The notes under the pieces: generated by a model
The model's input: the letters and a program-made list of their open reading frames with translations, nothing else
Told to the model about the DNA's origin: nothing
Database searches by the model: none
Source: a gamma proteobacterium symbiont of Lucinoma myriamae
Lineage (GTDB): Bacteria > Pseudomonadota > Gammaproteobacteria > GRL18
Length of the DNA: 5,387 bases
NCBI GenBank assembly: GCA_025655635.1
Contig: JAHXIM010000143.1
Span: 1-5,387, forward strand
Direction: 5' to 3'
Position numbers and translations under genes: made by a program
Part shown: in pieces, positions 1 through 5,276 of the stretch
Numbering within the stretch: the first letter of the stretch is position 1
Layout of the letters: each line of letters begins with the position of its first letter

Positions 1-93
1 ACATTTCTGGTCGATCTGGTCACTCAAAAATAGGGATAATTCCTTACATTTCAAATAGATAATATGTTTTTCAGGGCTGACTAATTATAATTT

Positions 94-216
94 TTAGTAT
101 TTATTGTTATTCTTTTTCAATGCATACCCACCAACTGCAAAGACAGGCCATTCTATAGTAATTGTTTTTTTTGTATATAAGCAAATTACGATAACCAGCA
201 GCCCCCTAAAAGGCAT
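94..216 (-). CDS. possible small ORF, 40 residues, unknown
   Basis: This is a minus-strand ATG-to-TAA frame of 40 codons, too short to be sure of. It starts MPFRGLLVIVICLY, a short basic N-terminus followed by about eight hydrophobic residues, then a threonine/lysine stretch, a central EWPVFAVGGYAL segment and a lysine/asparagine-rich tail ending in KNNNKY. It could be a single-span membrane peptide. An in-frame TGA lies four codons before the ATG, so the frame cannot extend upstream. No clear Shine-Dalgarno precedes the start. It lies about 240 bases after the miaA stop, in the same direction, so read-through from miaA could transcribe it. In AT-rich DNA an open frame of this length can arise by chance; I do not recognise the peptide. 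Confidence 0.2.
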   Translation of the reverse strand: MPFRGLLVIVICLYTKKTITIEWPVFAVGGYALKKNNNKY

Positions 217-276
217 ATCTGACGTTCAGTTCATATGCATAAGTAAGTAATATTCTTTACATTAACCGTTTATAAA

Positions 277-290
277 GATAACAAGTTATC
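277..290. repeat. short perfect inverted repeat
   Basis: GATAAC and GTTATC are perfect inverted 6-base arms around AA. It could be a dimeric regulator's operator or a minor hairpin. No promoter or gene next to it supports a specific role. Confidence 0.3.
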
Positions 291-360
291 ATAATGCATA
301 CGTTACAAAATATTTTATATTGCTGCTAAAAAAAAATATAGCGGCATAATAGATTTATTT

Positions 361-372
361 AGGGTAAACCCT
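361..372. repeat. small GC hairpin downstream of miaA
   Basis: AGGGT and ACCCT arms around AA give a small symmetrical hairpin roughly 90 bases past the miaA stop. It is the most GC-rich structure after the gene, but neither strand has a proper T tract after it, so it is at most a weak 3'-end structure rather than a standard Rho-independent terminator. Confidence 0.25.
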
Positions 373-459
373 TATTTCATACAATATGATTCAGTTAAAT
401 AAATCAATTTAAGAATTTTACTATATTCTTATAACTAAGTTAAGTGACCTGGAACACAT

Positions 460-1416
460 TTAGTCATTATCTGTTTTACTATCACTCAATACAGGCTGTA
501 AATAGTTAACTGCCCGCTCAAAAACATCATCAGCCTCAGTGGCAATCCAGGCTGCATCCTGTTCTCGGCGTAACCAGGTCATCTGACGTTTGGCAAATTG
601 ACGGGTAATAGTAATCCCCCGCTCAATCATTTGTTCCTTATTCATTTTACCCTGCAAGTATTCCCACACTTGACGATAACCTACTGCTCGCATTGAAGGT
701 AAGGATAAATCAAGATCACCACGTTTAAACAATCCTTGCACTTCTTCAATAAAGCCCTGCTCAATCATTTGCTTAAAGCGAATAGCAATACGTTCTCGTA
801 ATAGGTCTCTGGATTCAGGCGCTATAATAATTTTATAGGTATCCCAGGGTAATGCTTCAGCCAGATTTTCCTGCTGAAGCTGAGTCATTGATTTGCCGCT
901 GATTTCATAAACTTCCAATGCTCGCTGGACTCGTTGTGGATCATTGGGATGGATTTTTTTGGCTGCCTGCTGATCAATGGCTGCCAGCTTTTGATGCATA
1001 AACTCTGCCCCATGCACTTCGGCCTCATCCTGAAGTTTTGCTCGAATCAAATCATCAGCTTTGGGCAGCTCAGACAAGCCGTATAACAAGCTGCGGTGAT
1101 AGAGCATGGTACCGCCCACTAATAATGGGATTTTATTTCTGGCATGGATATCTTCCATTGCCTGCAGTGCATCCGCTCGAAAAGCGGCGGTAGAATAGCT
1201 TTGCGCCGGATCTAAAAAATCAATTAAGTGATGCGGTGCAACAGCCAGCTCTTCTTTAGTGGGCTTTGCTGTACCAATATTCATACCCTTATAAATCAGT
1301 GCAGAATCCACACTAATAATTTCAAAGGGATAATGTTTAACCAGCTCAATGGCTAAATCAGTTTTTCCTGAGGCAGTGGGCCCCATGATAAAGACTGCTG
1401 TTGGTTTTTTTGTCAT
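460..1416 (-). CDS. miaA: tRNA dimethylallyltransferase MiaA
   Basis: MiaA transfers the dimethylallyl group of DMAPP to N6 of adenosine-37 in tRNAs that read codons starting with U; MiaB then methylthiolates it to ms2i6A. It acts in the cytoplasm. The 318 residues match the usual family length. Visible landmarks in order: P-loop GPTASGKT (12-19), SVDSALIYKGMNIGTAKP (35-52) with the catalytic aspartate D37, the DMAPP-site GGTMLY (101-106), HPNDPQR (156-162), VGYRQ (245-249) and TRQFAKRQMTWLR (271-283). All key residues seem intact. The ATG at 1414-1416 sits a few bases from the P-loop region as expected; its Shine-Dalgarno (AAAG) is weak. The gene starts 36 bases after the mutL stop on the same strand with no terminator between, so co-transcription with mutL is likely. 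hfq does not follow. Confidence 0.97.
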   Translation of the reverse strand: MTKKPTAVFIMGPTASGKTDLAIELVKHYPFEIISVDSALIYKGMNIGTAKPTKEELAVAPHHLIDFLDPAQSYSTAAFRADALQAMEDIHARNKIPLLVGGTMLYHRSLLYGLSELPKADDLIRAKLQDEAEVHGAEFMHQKLAAIDQQAAKKIHPNDPQRVQRALEVYEISGKSMTQLQQENLAEALPWDTYKIIIAPESRDLLRERIAIRFKQMIEQGFIEEVQGLFKRGDLDLSLPSMRAVGYRQVWEYLQGKMNKEQMIERGITITRQFAKRQMTWLRREQDAAWIATEADDVFERAVNYLQPVLSDSKTDND

Positions 1417-1452
1417 TTTACTTTAATTATCACTTTTACTTTTAATGAAGCG

Positions 1453-3363
1453 TTAAGTCAGAAGTTTATCCAGACTGGATTCATCAAGTGTTTTCCAGAT
1501 CACAGGCTTAATCATTGCCGCCTGCTCAACTCCATATTGGTGTATTTGTTCTGCAAGCATCATCAAAAGACGTTCTTGCTCTGATGTATTTAATGACTCA
1601 GAAGTTATTGCATGAATAAAGGCTTCCATCATTTGAGATTCATCAATAGAGGCTTTATACGTAATGTTTTGTAAAACATCATGGATAAAAGCAACCATAT
1701 CTATTTTGCAAGCCGGTATATTACATAGGGAAGGCCTTTTTCTCACCAGCAGTGTATCTTCACCTAATTGGCTTAATTCCAGCCCCCACTGCTGCAATGC
1801 CGGTTGATGTTCAAGTATAGATGCTATTTGCTGATGGTTGAGACTAATGGTTTCAGGGATCAACAAGGGGGTATTTTGACCCCGCTGAAATAGTTGTTTT
1901 AATAAGAACTGTTGTGCCCGTTGAATATGAATAATAAACACTTGTGCTTGTTGTTCATTATTGACTGACTGGCTCATGAGATAATTGGGAATTAAACAGC
2001 CCAGCGATGTACCGAAAAAGGTACTCATGGTTTTCTGTTCGTCTTTTTGCAGTGAATCCTGTTTGTCTGAGCGATAAAGTTGTGTCAGACCATTAAGCTG
2101 TTCGGCAATTTTATTTTGATTCAGGCTTGAATTAACAGACGGTTGATAATGATGCAACAGAGGCTTGTTGTAATTTGCCTGACTATAGCGATTAATATAT
2201 TCCCCATTATCTGCAGCATATGTCGGTGCTTGTTCTGCGATATCTGATGACTCTGGAAAAAGAGCATCTTTGATCCCGCTATAGATAAAATCATGCACCA
2301 ATCGGGTTTGTCTAAAACGAACTTCGTGTTTGGTCGGGTGGACATTAACATCCACTTGCTGCGGGTCAATCTCTAAATACAGTAAGTAAGCTGAAAAGGT
2401 ATCATCCGGCAAAAGCTCCTGATACGCCTGTCGCAGTGCATGATTTACCAGCTTATCTTTAATATAACGACCATTAACATAAAAATACTGCCAGTCTGAC
2501 TGCTTTCTATTCCATTGGGGTGTACTCACCCAGCCCGACAAACGGATTTCTCCCATATTACTAAAATGATTAGAACTAAAATCTACTTTACAGGTATTGG
2601 CTAAAAATTCAGGGGAAAACAGTTTGCTGATACGCTGGATAATAGCTTTTTCAGTCACTGCCTTAGGCAGGTTTCTAAGAAGCTTTTTATTATGTGTCAA
2701 CTTAAAGGCAATATCAAACCGGCTCAAAGCAATACGCTTGATAACATCATCAATATGTTTAAATTCTGTTTTAACCGTACGCATAAATTTGCGTCTGGCA
2801 GGTGTATTAAAAAACAAATCGCGCACATCGATAGTAGTACCCTGCGGGTGTGCGACAGGTTCCGGCTCTGCACTATAATTAGCAAAATCACTATCCGTGC
2901 CGGTATTAATCATCCACGCCTGATTCTGCTCTACCTGTTTACTTTTAAGAGAGAGTCTTGAAACCGCACTAATACTGGCCAGAGCTTCACCACGAAATCC
3001 TAAACTAATAATTTGTTCTAATTCATTAAGCGTTTTTATTTTGCTGGTAGCATGACGGGTAACCGCTAATGCTAAATCCTCTTTATTAATGCCTTCACCA
3101 TCATCAGTAATGCGGATCAGAGCACTACCGCCACGCTCAATTTCAATCTGAATTTGACTGCTATGGGCATCAATGGCATTTTCCAATAATTCTTTTACCA
3201 CCGAAGCGGGTCGTTCAACAACTTCCCCTGCGGCAATTTGGTTGGCCAGTTGTAAACTGAGGGTTTTAATGCGTGAGCTAACGGTACTACTCCTGAAATC
3301 AATGTTTTTCAGAAATTTTATGTTAGTCAAAACAGATGTGCAACCAATAAGATATAAAATCAA
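1453..3363 (-). CDS. mutL: DNA mismatch repair protein MutL
   Basis: MutL is the ATP-driven matchmaker of mismatch repair, linking mismatch-bound MutS to strand incision and UvrD. Numbering from the TTG at 3361-3363, the GHKL ATPase shows KELLENAIDA (57-66; base E58, Mg-binding N62), DDGEGI (87-92), TRHATSKI (102-109), GFRGEAL (122-128) and QGTTIDVRDLFFNTPARRKF (174-193); VHPTKHEVRF (341-350) carries the conserved lysine K345. A Q/N-rich linker (about 370-448) leads to the C-terminal dimerisation domain (about 449-636). There is no DQHA(X)2E(X)4E endonuclease motif, as in E. coli-type MutL that relies on a separate nickase. The start is uncertain: family N-termini begin near residue 28-30, where the codon is GTT with AGGAG seven bases upstream. 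The only standard candidates are TTG at 3361-3363 and 3328-3330, both without a good Shine-Dalgarno, and residues 1-27 do not resemble MutL. From residue 28 the protein would be 609 residues, close to the 615 of E. coli. Confidence 0.95.
   Translation of the reverse strand: MILYLIGCTSVLTNIKFLKNIDFRSSTVSSRIKTLSLQLANQIAAGEVVERPASVVKELLENAIDAHSSQIQIEIERGGSALIRITDDGEGINKEDLALAVTRHATSKIKTLNELEQIISLGFRGEALASISAVSRLSLKSKQVEQNQAWMINTGTDSDFANYSAEPEPVAHPQGTTIDVRDLFFNTPARRKFMRTVKTEFKHIDDVIKRIALSRFDIAFKLTHNKKLLRNLPKAVTEKAIIQRISKLFSPEFLANTCKVDFSSNHFSNMGEIRLSGWVSTPQWNRKQSDWQYFYVNGRYIKDKLVNHALRQAYQELLPDDTFSAYLLYLEIDPQQVDVNVHPTKHEVRFRQTRLVHDFIYSGIKDALFPESSDIAEQAPTYAADNGEYINRYSQANYNKPLLHHYQPSVNSSLNQNKIAEQLNGLTQLYRSDKQDSLQKDEQKTMSTFFGTSLGCLIPNYLMSQSVNNEQQAQVFIIHIQRAQQFLLKQLFQRGQNTPLLIPETISLNHQQIASILEHQPALQQWGLELSQLGEDTLLVRKRPSLCNIPACKIDMVAFIHDVLQNITYKASIDESQMMEAFIHAITSESLNTSEQERLLMMLAEQIHQYGVEQAAMIKPVIWKTLDESSLDKLLT
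3291..3296 (-). promoter_or_regulatory. strong Shine-Dalgarno of mutL facing a non-standard start
   Basis: On the minus strand CAGGAG is followed by TAGTACC and then GTT AGC TCA CGC, which begins the conserved MutL N-terminus (SSRIKTLSLQLANQIAAGEVVE). Seven bases is a normal spacing from AGGAG to an initiation codon, but the codon there is GTT (3280-3282). No ATG, GTG or TTG occurs in any frame at a usable distance. An ATT lies 12 bases further downstream (3268-3270), too far from this site. Confidence 0.55.
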
Positions 3364-3463
3364 TTAACAATTAAAAATTACATTTCTTTTAAACGCTGCT
3401 CATATTGTCTTAATTGGTGAGTTAATCAGTTTTTGCTATTATGATTTTCTTACACGAAGGCGT

Positions 3464-3469
3464 ATTATA
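3464..3469 (-). promoter_or_regulatory. candidate -10 box ahead of mutL
   Basis: A perfect TATAAT is read on the minus strand, about 20 bases after the stop of the 451-residue gene and about 180 bases before the mutL conserved start. No good -35 hexamer lies 16-18 bases upstream (for 17 bases it reads ATAAAT) and there is no TG extension, so this is tentative. If active, it would give the mutL-miaA unit its own promoter with an untranslated leader of roughly 175 bases. Confidence 0.3.
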
Positions 3470-3474
3470 ATAAG

Positions 3475-3487
3475 TCTATTAAATAGA
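3475..3487. repeat. short inverted repeat at the 3' end of the orphan gene
   Basis: TCTATT and AATAGA are inverted 6-base arms around one base, directly after the stop codon of the 451-residue gene. It is AT-only apart from one C-G pair and has no T tract, so it is a poor terminator; it overlaps the spacer of the candidate mutL promoter, where it could equally be an operator. Confidence 0.2.
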
Positions 3488-3488
3488 T

Positions 3489-4844
3489 TTATGCTGCAAT
3501 TTTATCGCTGCTGTTTTCTTTTAACAAATGAATGTAACGCTCATAGAAATTGACAACAACAACCAGATGATTAGTGACATCTGCCGTCATTCTAGTATTT
3601 CCATCTAAAATATCTTCCAGAAATTCAATGACTGTCGTTGAAAATTGGGTTAAATGAGCTGCCTGTATCATTTTCGACAGTACATTAATAAAGTGAATTG
3701 ATAACTTAAACTGAAGTAAATTTTCCAGTTCATCAGGCGCATTATTAATTGCCGTTATATGACTTGTCAGATTTGATAAGATATCTTCAAATTCCTGGAT
3801 AAAAACATCAATTTTTTCACTGCTCTTAATTTTATCAACATCATGAGACAACATTTCATCGGTTATTTTTTCTGCACGAGTCATATTTATAAATGCATCA
3901 ATTTTTAAATTACGAGTTTCTTCATTAACAAATCTGATTTCATCAACTGAATTAAGCAAAAAAGTTTCTATTGAATCAATATTTTTTATCAGCTGCTCTT
4001 CTTCATGAATAAAACCAATATTGTTTGAATATATCTCTTTACCAAATGCAGCTTCTAACACATTTTTTCTTTTTCGTTTAGCGTTCTTCTTATCTGGACG
4101 TATAAATTTATTAATATTGACTTGATCTGGAATAATGTTTCCAGAGAAAACACCTTTTTCCTCATCATCCTGCTCTAACACCCGGGACAACTCATCACCT
4201 GGAGCAATATCTTTTGTAGTTTGAATATCTCTATTACAACTGGCATCAATATTTGCTTTAGAGTCTTCAACTAAGGCTAGAGAGTCTTCAACTAAGGGTA
4301 GAAATTCTTCAATAAGGGGTAAAAAGTTCTTGTCACATAAAGTATTATCAGTATTAGAATAAAATTTGTCAGTTAATGCTTCATTTGAAACTTTTGCATG
4401 CACCCCTTCAATAAATACTTCACTTTCAATATTGAACTTAGTGGCTTTGATCTCTATAAATTCAGTCTCTTCCCTCCTGAATAACCAAACCAGGGAAATA
4501 AAGAGACACAGCCCAAGTAAAACAATTGCCATTGGAGAACGCGTCAATTGATTAAGGATGCTGCCAACAAAAGATGACAATTCAAAATTACTTGTTTTTT
4601 CAAACACATCGGATATATCTTCTGTTTGGACAATGACATCTTCTTTTGAGTGAACAGCGCCATAGACAACTTGAGATGGTTTTTGAAGGATTATTGATGT
4701 GCTTTCTGACAATGACAGAGGCTGTTCAGTAAGTTGAACATTTATTGCAGCAACTGCAGGAGATAAGATTAAAGCAAATAAAACCAGTAACGACACATAC
4801 ATGCCACCTAAAACGATTAGTGTTTTTTTACCACTAGAGTTCAT
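3489..4844 (-). CDS. unrecognised two-segment membrane protein, 451 residues
   Basis: I do not recognise this family. Residues 1-7 are basic (K6, K7), 8-30 are strongly hydrophobic and end in SPAVAA, a plausible signal-peptidase site after about residue 32-33. Residues 34-103 are polar and would be periplasmic. A second hydrophobic segment (104-122, PMAIVLLGLCLFISLVWLF) is followed by RREE, so by the positive-inside rule the remaining ~330 residues are cytoplasmic. That part is acidic, with a seven-residue tandem repeat (174-201), a basic patch KKNAKRKRK (252-260), and a long region rich in predicted helix (about 263-445). The overall order resembles FimV-like proteins (signal, periplasmic part, membrane segment, acidic cytoplasmic tail), but no LysM or TPR is evident, so this is only an analogy. 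The ATG at 4842-4844 has a purine-rich AAGAAG six bases upstream, and it overlaps the stop of a 22-codon ORF. The gene is clearly more AT-rich than mutL and miaA. Confidence 0.8.
   Translation of the reverse strand: MNSSGKKTLIVLGGMYVSLLVLFALILSPAVAAINVQLTEQPLSLSESTSIILQKPSQVVYGAVHSKEDVIVQTEDISDVFEKTSNFELSSFVGSILNQLTRSPMAIVLLGLCLFISLVWLFRREETEFIEIKATKFNIESEVFIEGVHAKVSNEALTDKFYSNTDNTLCDKNFLPLIEEFLPLVEDSLALVEDSKANIDASCNRDIQTTKDIAPGDELSRVLEQDDEEKGVFSGNIIPDQVNINKFIRPDKKNAKRKRKNVLEAAFGKEIYSNNIGFIHEEEQLIKNIDSIETFLLNSVDEIRFVNEETRNLKIDAFINMTRAEKITDEMLSHDVDKIKSSEKIDVFIQEFEDILSNLTSHITAINNAPDELENLLQFKLSIHFINVLSKMIQAAHLTQFSTTVIEFLEDILDGNTRMTADVTNHLVVVVNFYERYIHLLKENSSDKIAA
4242..4325 (-). repeat. 21-bp tandem repeat coding a heptapeptide
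   Basis: Inside the orphan membrane-protein gene, four consecutive 21-base units encode FLPLIEE, FLPLVED, SLALVED and a decayed SKANIDA. At the DNA level 4261-4281 and 4282-4302 differ at one of 21 positions, while 4303-4323 matches the middle unit at about 15 of 21, so the repeat appears to have expanded recently. Hydrophobic and acidic residues alternate in a heptad, suggesting an amphipathic helix just inside the membrane. Confidence 0.8.
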
Positions 4845-4909
4845 ATATTTCTTCTTACCGCTCTAATAATTTTACTGAAAAGTGACATCATCGGATCCAC
4901 TTCTATCAT
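4841..4909 (-). CDS. possible 22-residue leader ORF overlapping the orphan gene
   Basis: ATG at 4907-4909 opens a 22-codon frame ending in TGA at 4841-4843. Its stop overlaps the ATG of the 451-residue gene in an ATGA arrangement typical of translational coupling. The peptide MIEVDPMMSLFSKIIRAVRR has a cationic, amphipathic second half. The start is preceded by TAAGG, which abuts the ATG too closely for an ideal Shine-Dalgarno; a later in-frame ATG pair (residues 7-8) follows GGATCC and may be a better start. The ORF is too short for codon statistics, and its reality rests on its position only. Confidence 0.25.
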   Translation of the reverse strand: MIEVDPMMSLFSKIIRAVRRNI

Positions 4910-4911
4910 CC

Positions 4912-5034
4912 TTAATGAGACATTAAAAAAATATCCCCGCAAGGGTTATAGCTATGCCGCTCGAGATAAATGTCGAAGCAGCATAACAAACAGAAAATGG
5001 CATTAGCTAATAAAGAAAACAATGTTTTCATCAT
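4912..5034 (-). CDS. possible 40-residue small membrane peptide
   Basis: This ATG-to-TAA frame of 40 codons begins MMKTLFSLLANAIFCLLCC, with a lysine followed by about 16 hydrophobic residues and four cysteines in the whole peptide. That looks like a signal peptide or single membrane span, followed by a polar tail containing YLERHSYNPCGD. Its stop lies two bases before the start of the next 22-codon ORF, which in turn overlaps the orphan membrane-protein gene. A candidate extended -10 box lies 57 bases upstream of its ATG. The Shine-Dalgarno is weak (TAAG). A terminator-like hairpin lies inside the frame, so it may be a leader peptide rather than a functional product, or a chance ORF. Confidence 0.3.
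   Translation of the reverse strand: MMKTLFSLLANAIFCLLCCFDIYLERHSYNPCGDIFLMSH
4924..4949 (-). terminator. weak Rho-independent terminator or attenuator-like hairpin
   Basis: Read on the minus strand, ATAACCC, a five-base loop TTGCG, then GGGATAT, followed by six T. The stem has three GC pairs, one A-A mismatch and three AT pairs. It lies about 80 bases upstream of the orphan membrane-protein gene and inside the 40-codon ORF. No gene upstream needs terminating, which is why an attenuator role is considered. The stem is short and imperfect, so this could also be chance. Confidence 0.3.
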
Positions 5035-5056
5035 AAATTACTTATAATTTATTTTT
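5015..5056. repeat. two adjacent AT-rich hairpins with a T tract
   Basis: GAAAAC-AAT-GTTTTC (5015-5029) is a perfect six-pair stem, and ATAAATTA-CTTA-TAATTTAT (5033-5052) is a perfect eight-pair stem followed by four further T on the plus strand. Being almost all AT they are weak, but together they span the start of the 40-codon minus-strand ORF and could mask its ATG in RNA, or form a feeble plus-strand terminator. Confidence 0.3.
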
Positions 5057-5090
5057 CGCAAAATTCATGCCAATTATAATTTAACGAATG

Positions 5091-5099
5091 ATTATAACA
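5091..5099 (-). promoter_or_regulatory. candidate extended -10 promoter
   Basis: The minus strand reads TGTTATAAT, a perfect TATAAT with the TGn extension that lets sigma-70 promoters work with a poor -35. The hexamer 17 bases upstream (TAATAT) is not a good -35. A start near 5084 would produce a transcript covering the 40-codon ORF, the 22-codon ORF and the orphan membrane-protein gene. A second TATAAT at 5073-5078 lacks the extension. In AT-rich DNA such boxes arise often. Confidence 0.35.
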
Positions 5100-5246
5100 T
5101 GTTAGAGAACATAATATTAAGATTAAAATAAAACATGTAAAATAACCTGAAAAGAAATACGTCTATTGCCACAACACTATCCAAAAAGTCCGTATTTGTT
5201 TTACAACAAGTGAATTATGCTAGACAAATGAGGTTAAAGCACCGCT

Positions 5247-5276
5247 TGCAGGTATGATTTAAAACATTGACCTGCA
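5247..5276. repeat. stem-loop with perfect 7-base arms
   Basis: TGCAGGT (5247-5253) and ACCTGCA (5270-5276) are perfect inverted arms, and inside them ATG and CAT can extend the stem past a two-base bulge, leaving an eight-base AT-rich loop. It is the most GC-rich structure in this spacer. No T tract follows on either strand, so it is not a terminator; a protein-binding site or part of a structured RNA is possible. Confidence 0.4.

Larger units (their letters stand above)
1..459. other. AT-rich intergenic region downstream of miaA
   Basis: No convincing protein gene lies here and no hfq coding sequence follows miaA. The stretch holds a 40-codon minus-strand ORF (94-216, listed separately) and several inverted repeats: GATAAC-AA-GTTATC (277-290), AGGGT-AA-ACCCT (361-372), and GCTGCTA (322-328) paired with TAGCGGC (339-345) across an A-rich loop. 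The heptamer ATGCATA occurs three times (120, 235 and 294). TCTGGTC is repeated at 6-12 and 15-21. Plus-strand frame 1 is open from the left edge to a TAG at 31-33, which could be the last ten codons of a neighbouring gene, but all three plus frames are open there, so this is not evidence of one. No strong stem followed by a T tract marks the end of the miaA transcript. Confidence 0.6.

Noticed and set aside
1..33. Left-edge open frame ending in TAG as the end of a neighbouring gene or transposase
   Set aside because: All three plus-strand frames are open at the edge and ten codons carry no identifiable signature.
120..300. Three copies of ATGCATA as a repeat array
   Set aside because: Spacing is irregular (115 and 59 bases) and the short AT-rich motif is expected by chance; not CRISPR-like.
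322..345. A-tract flanked by GCTGCTA/TAGCGGC as a terminator for miaA
   Set aside because: The T tract on the miaA strand would be in the loop, not after the stem, and the stem has a mismatch on that strand.
2121..2369. Minus-strand 82-codon frame within mutL
   Set aside because: It is an alternative frame over the conserved MutL N-terminal domain and linker; mutL explains the region.
2597..2961. Plus-strand open frames antisense to mutL (and similar ones at 3173-3367, and at 4366-4551 within the orphan gene)
   Set aside because: They lie opposite clearly conserved or long coding sequence and have no recognisable protein features; they are shadows of the real frames.
4065..4091. Basic patch KKNAKRKRK of the orphan protein as a nuclear localisation signal of a secreted effector
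   Set aside because: The protein is predicted to be membrane-anchored with this part in the bacterial cytoplasm; basic clusters of this kind are common and nothing else suggests an effector.
4970..5047. Plus-strand 25-codon ORF followed by AT-rich hairpin and T tract
   Set aside because: Very short, antisense to the 40-codon ORF, with no promoter or good Shine-Dalgarno.
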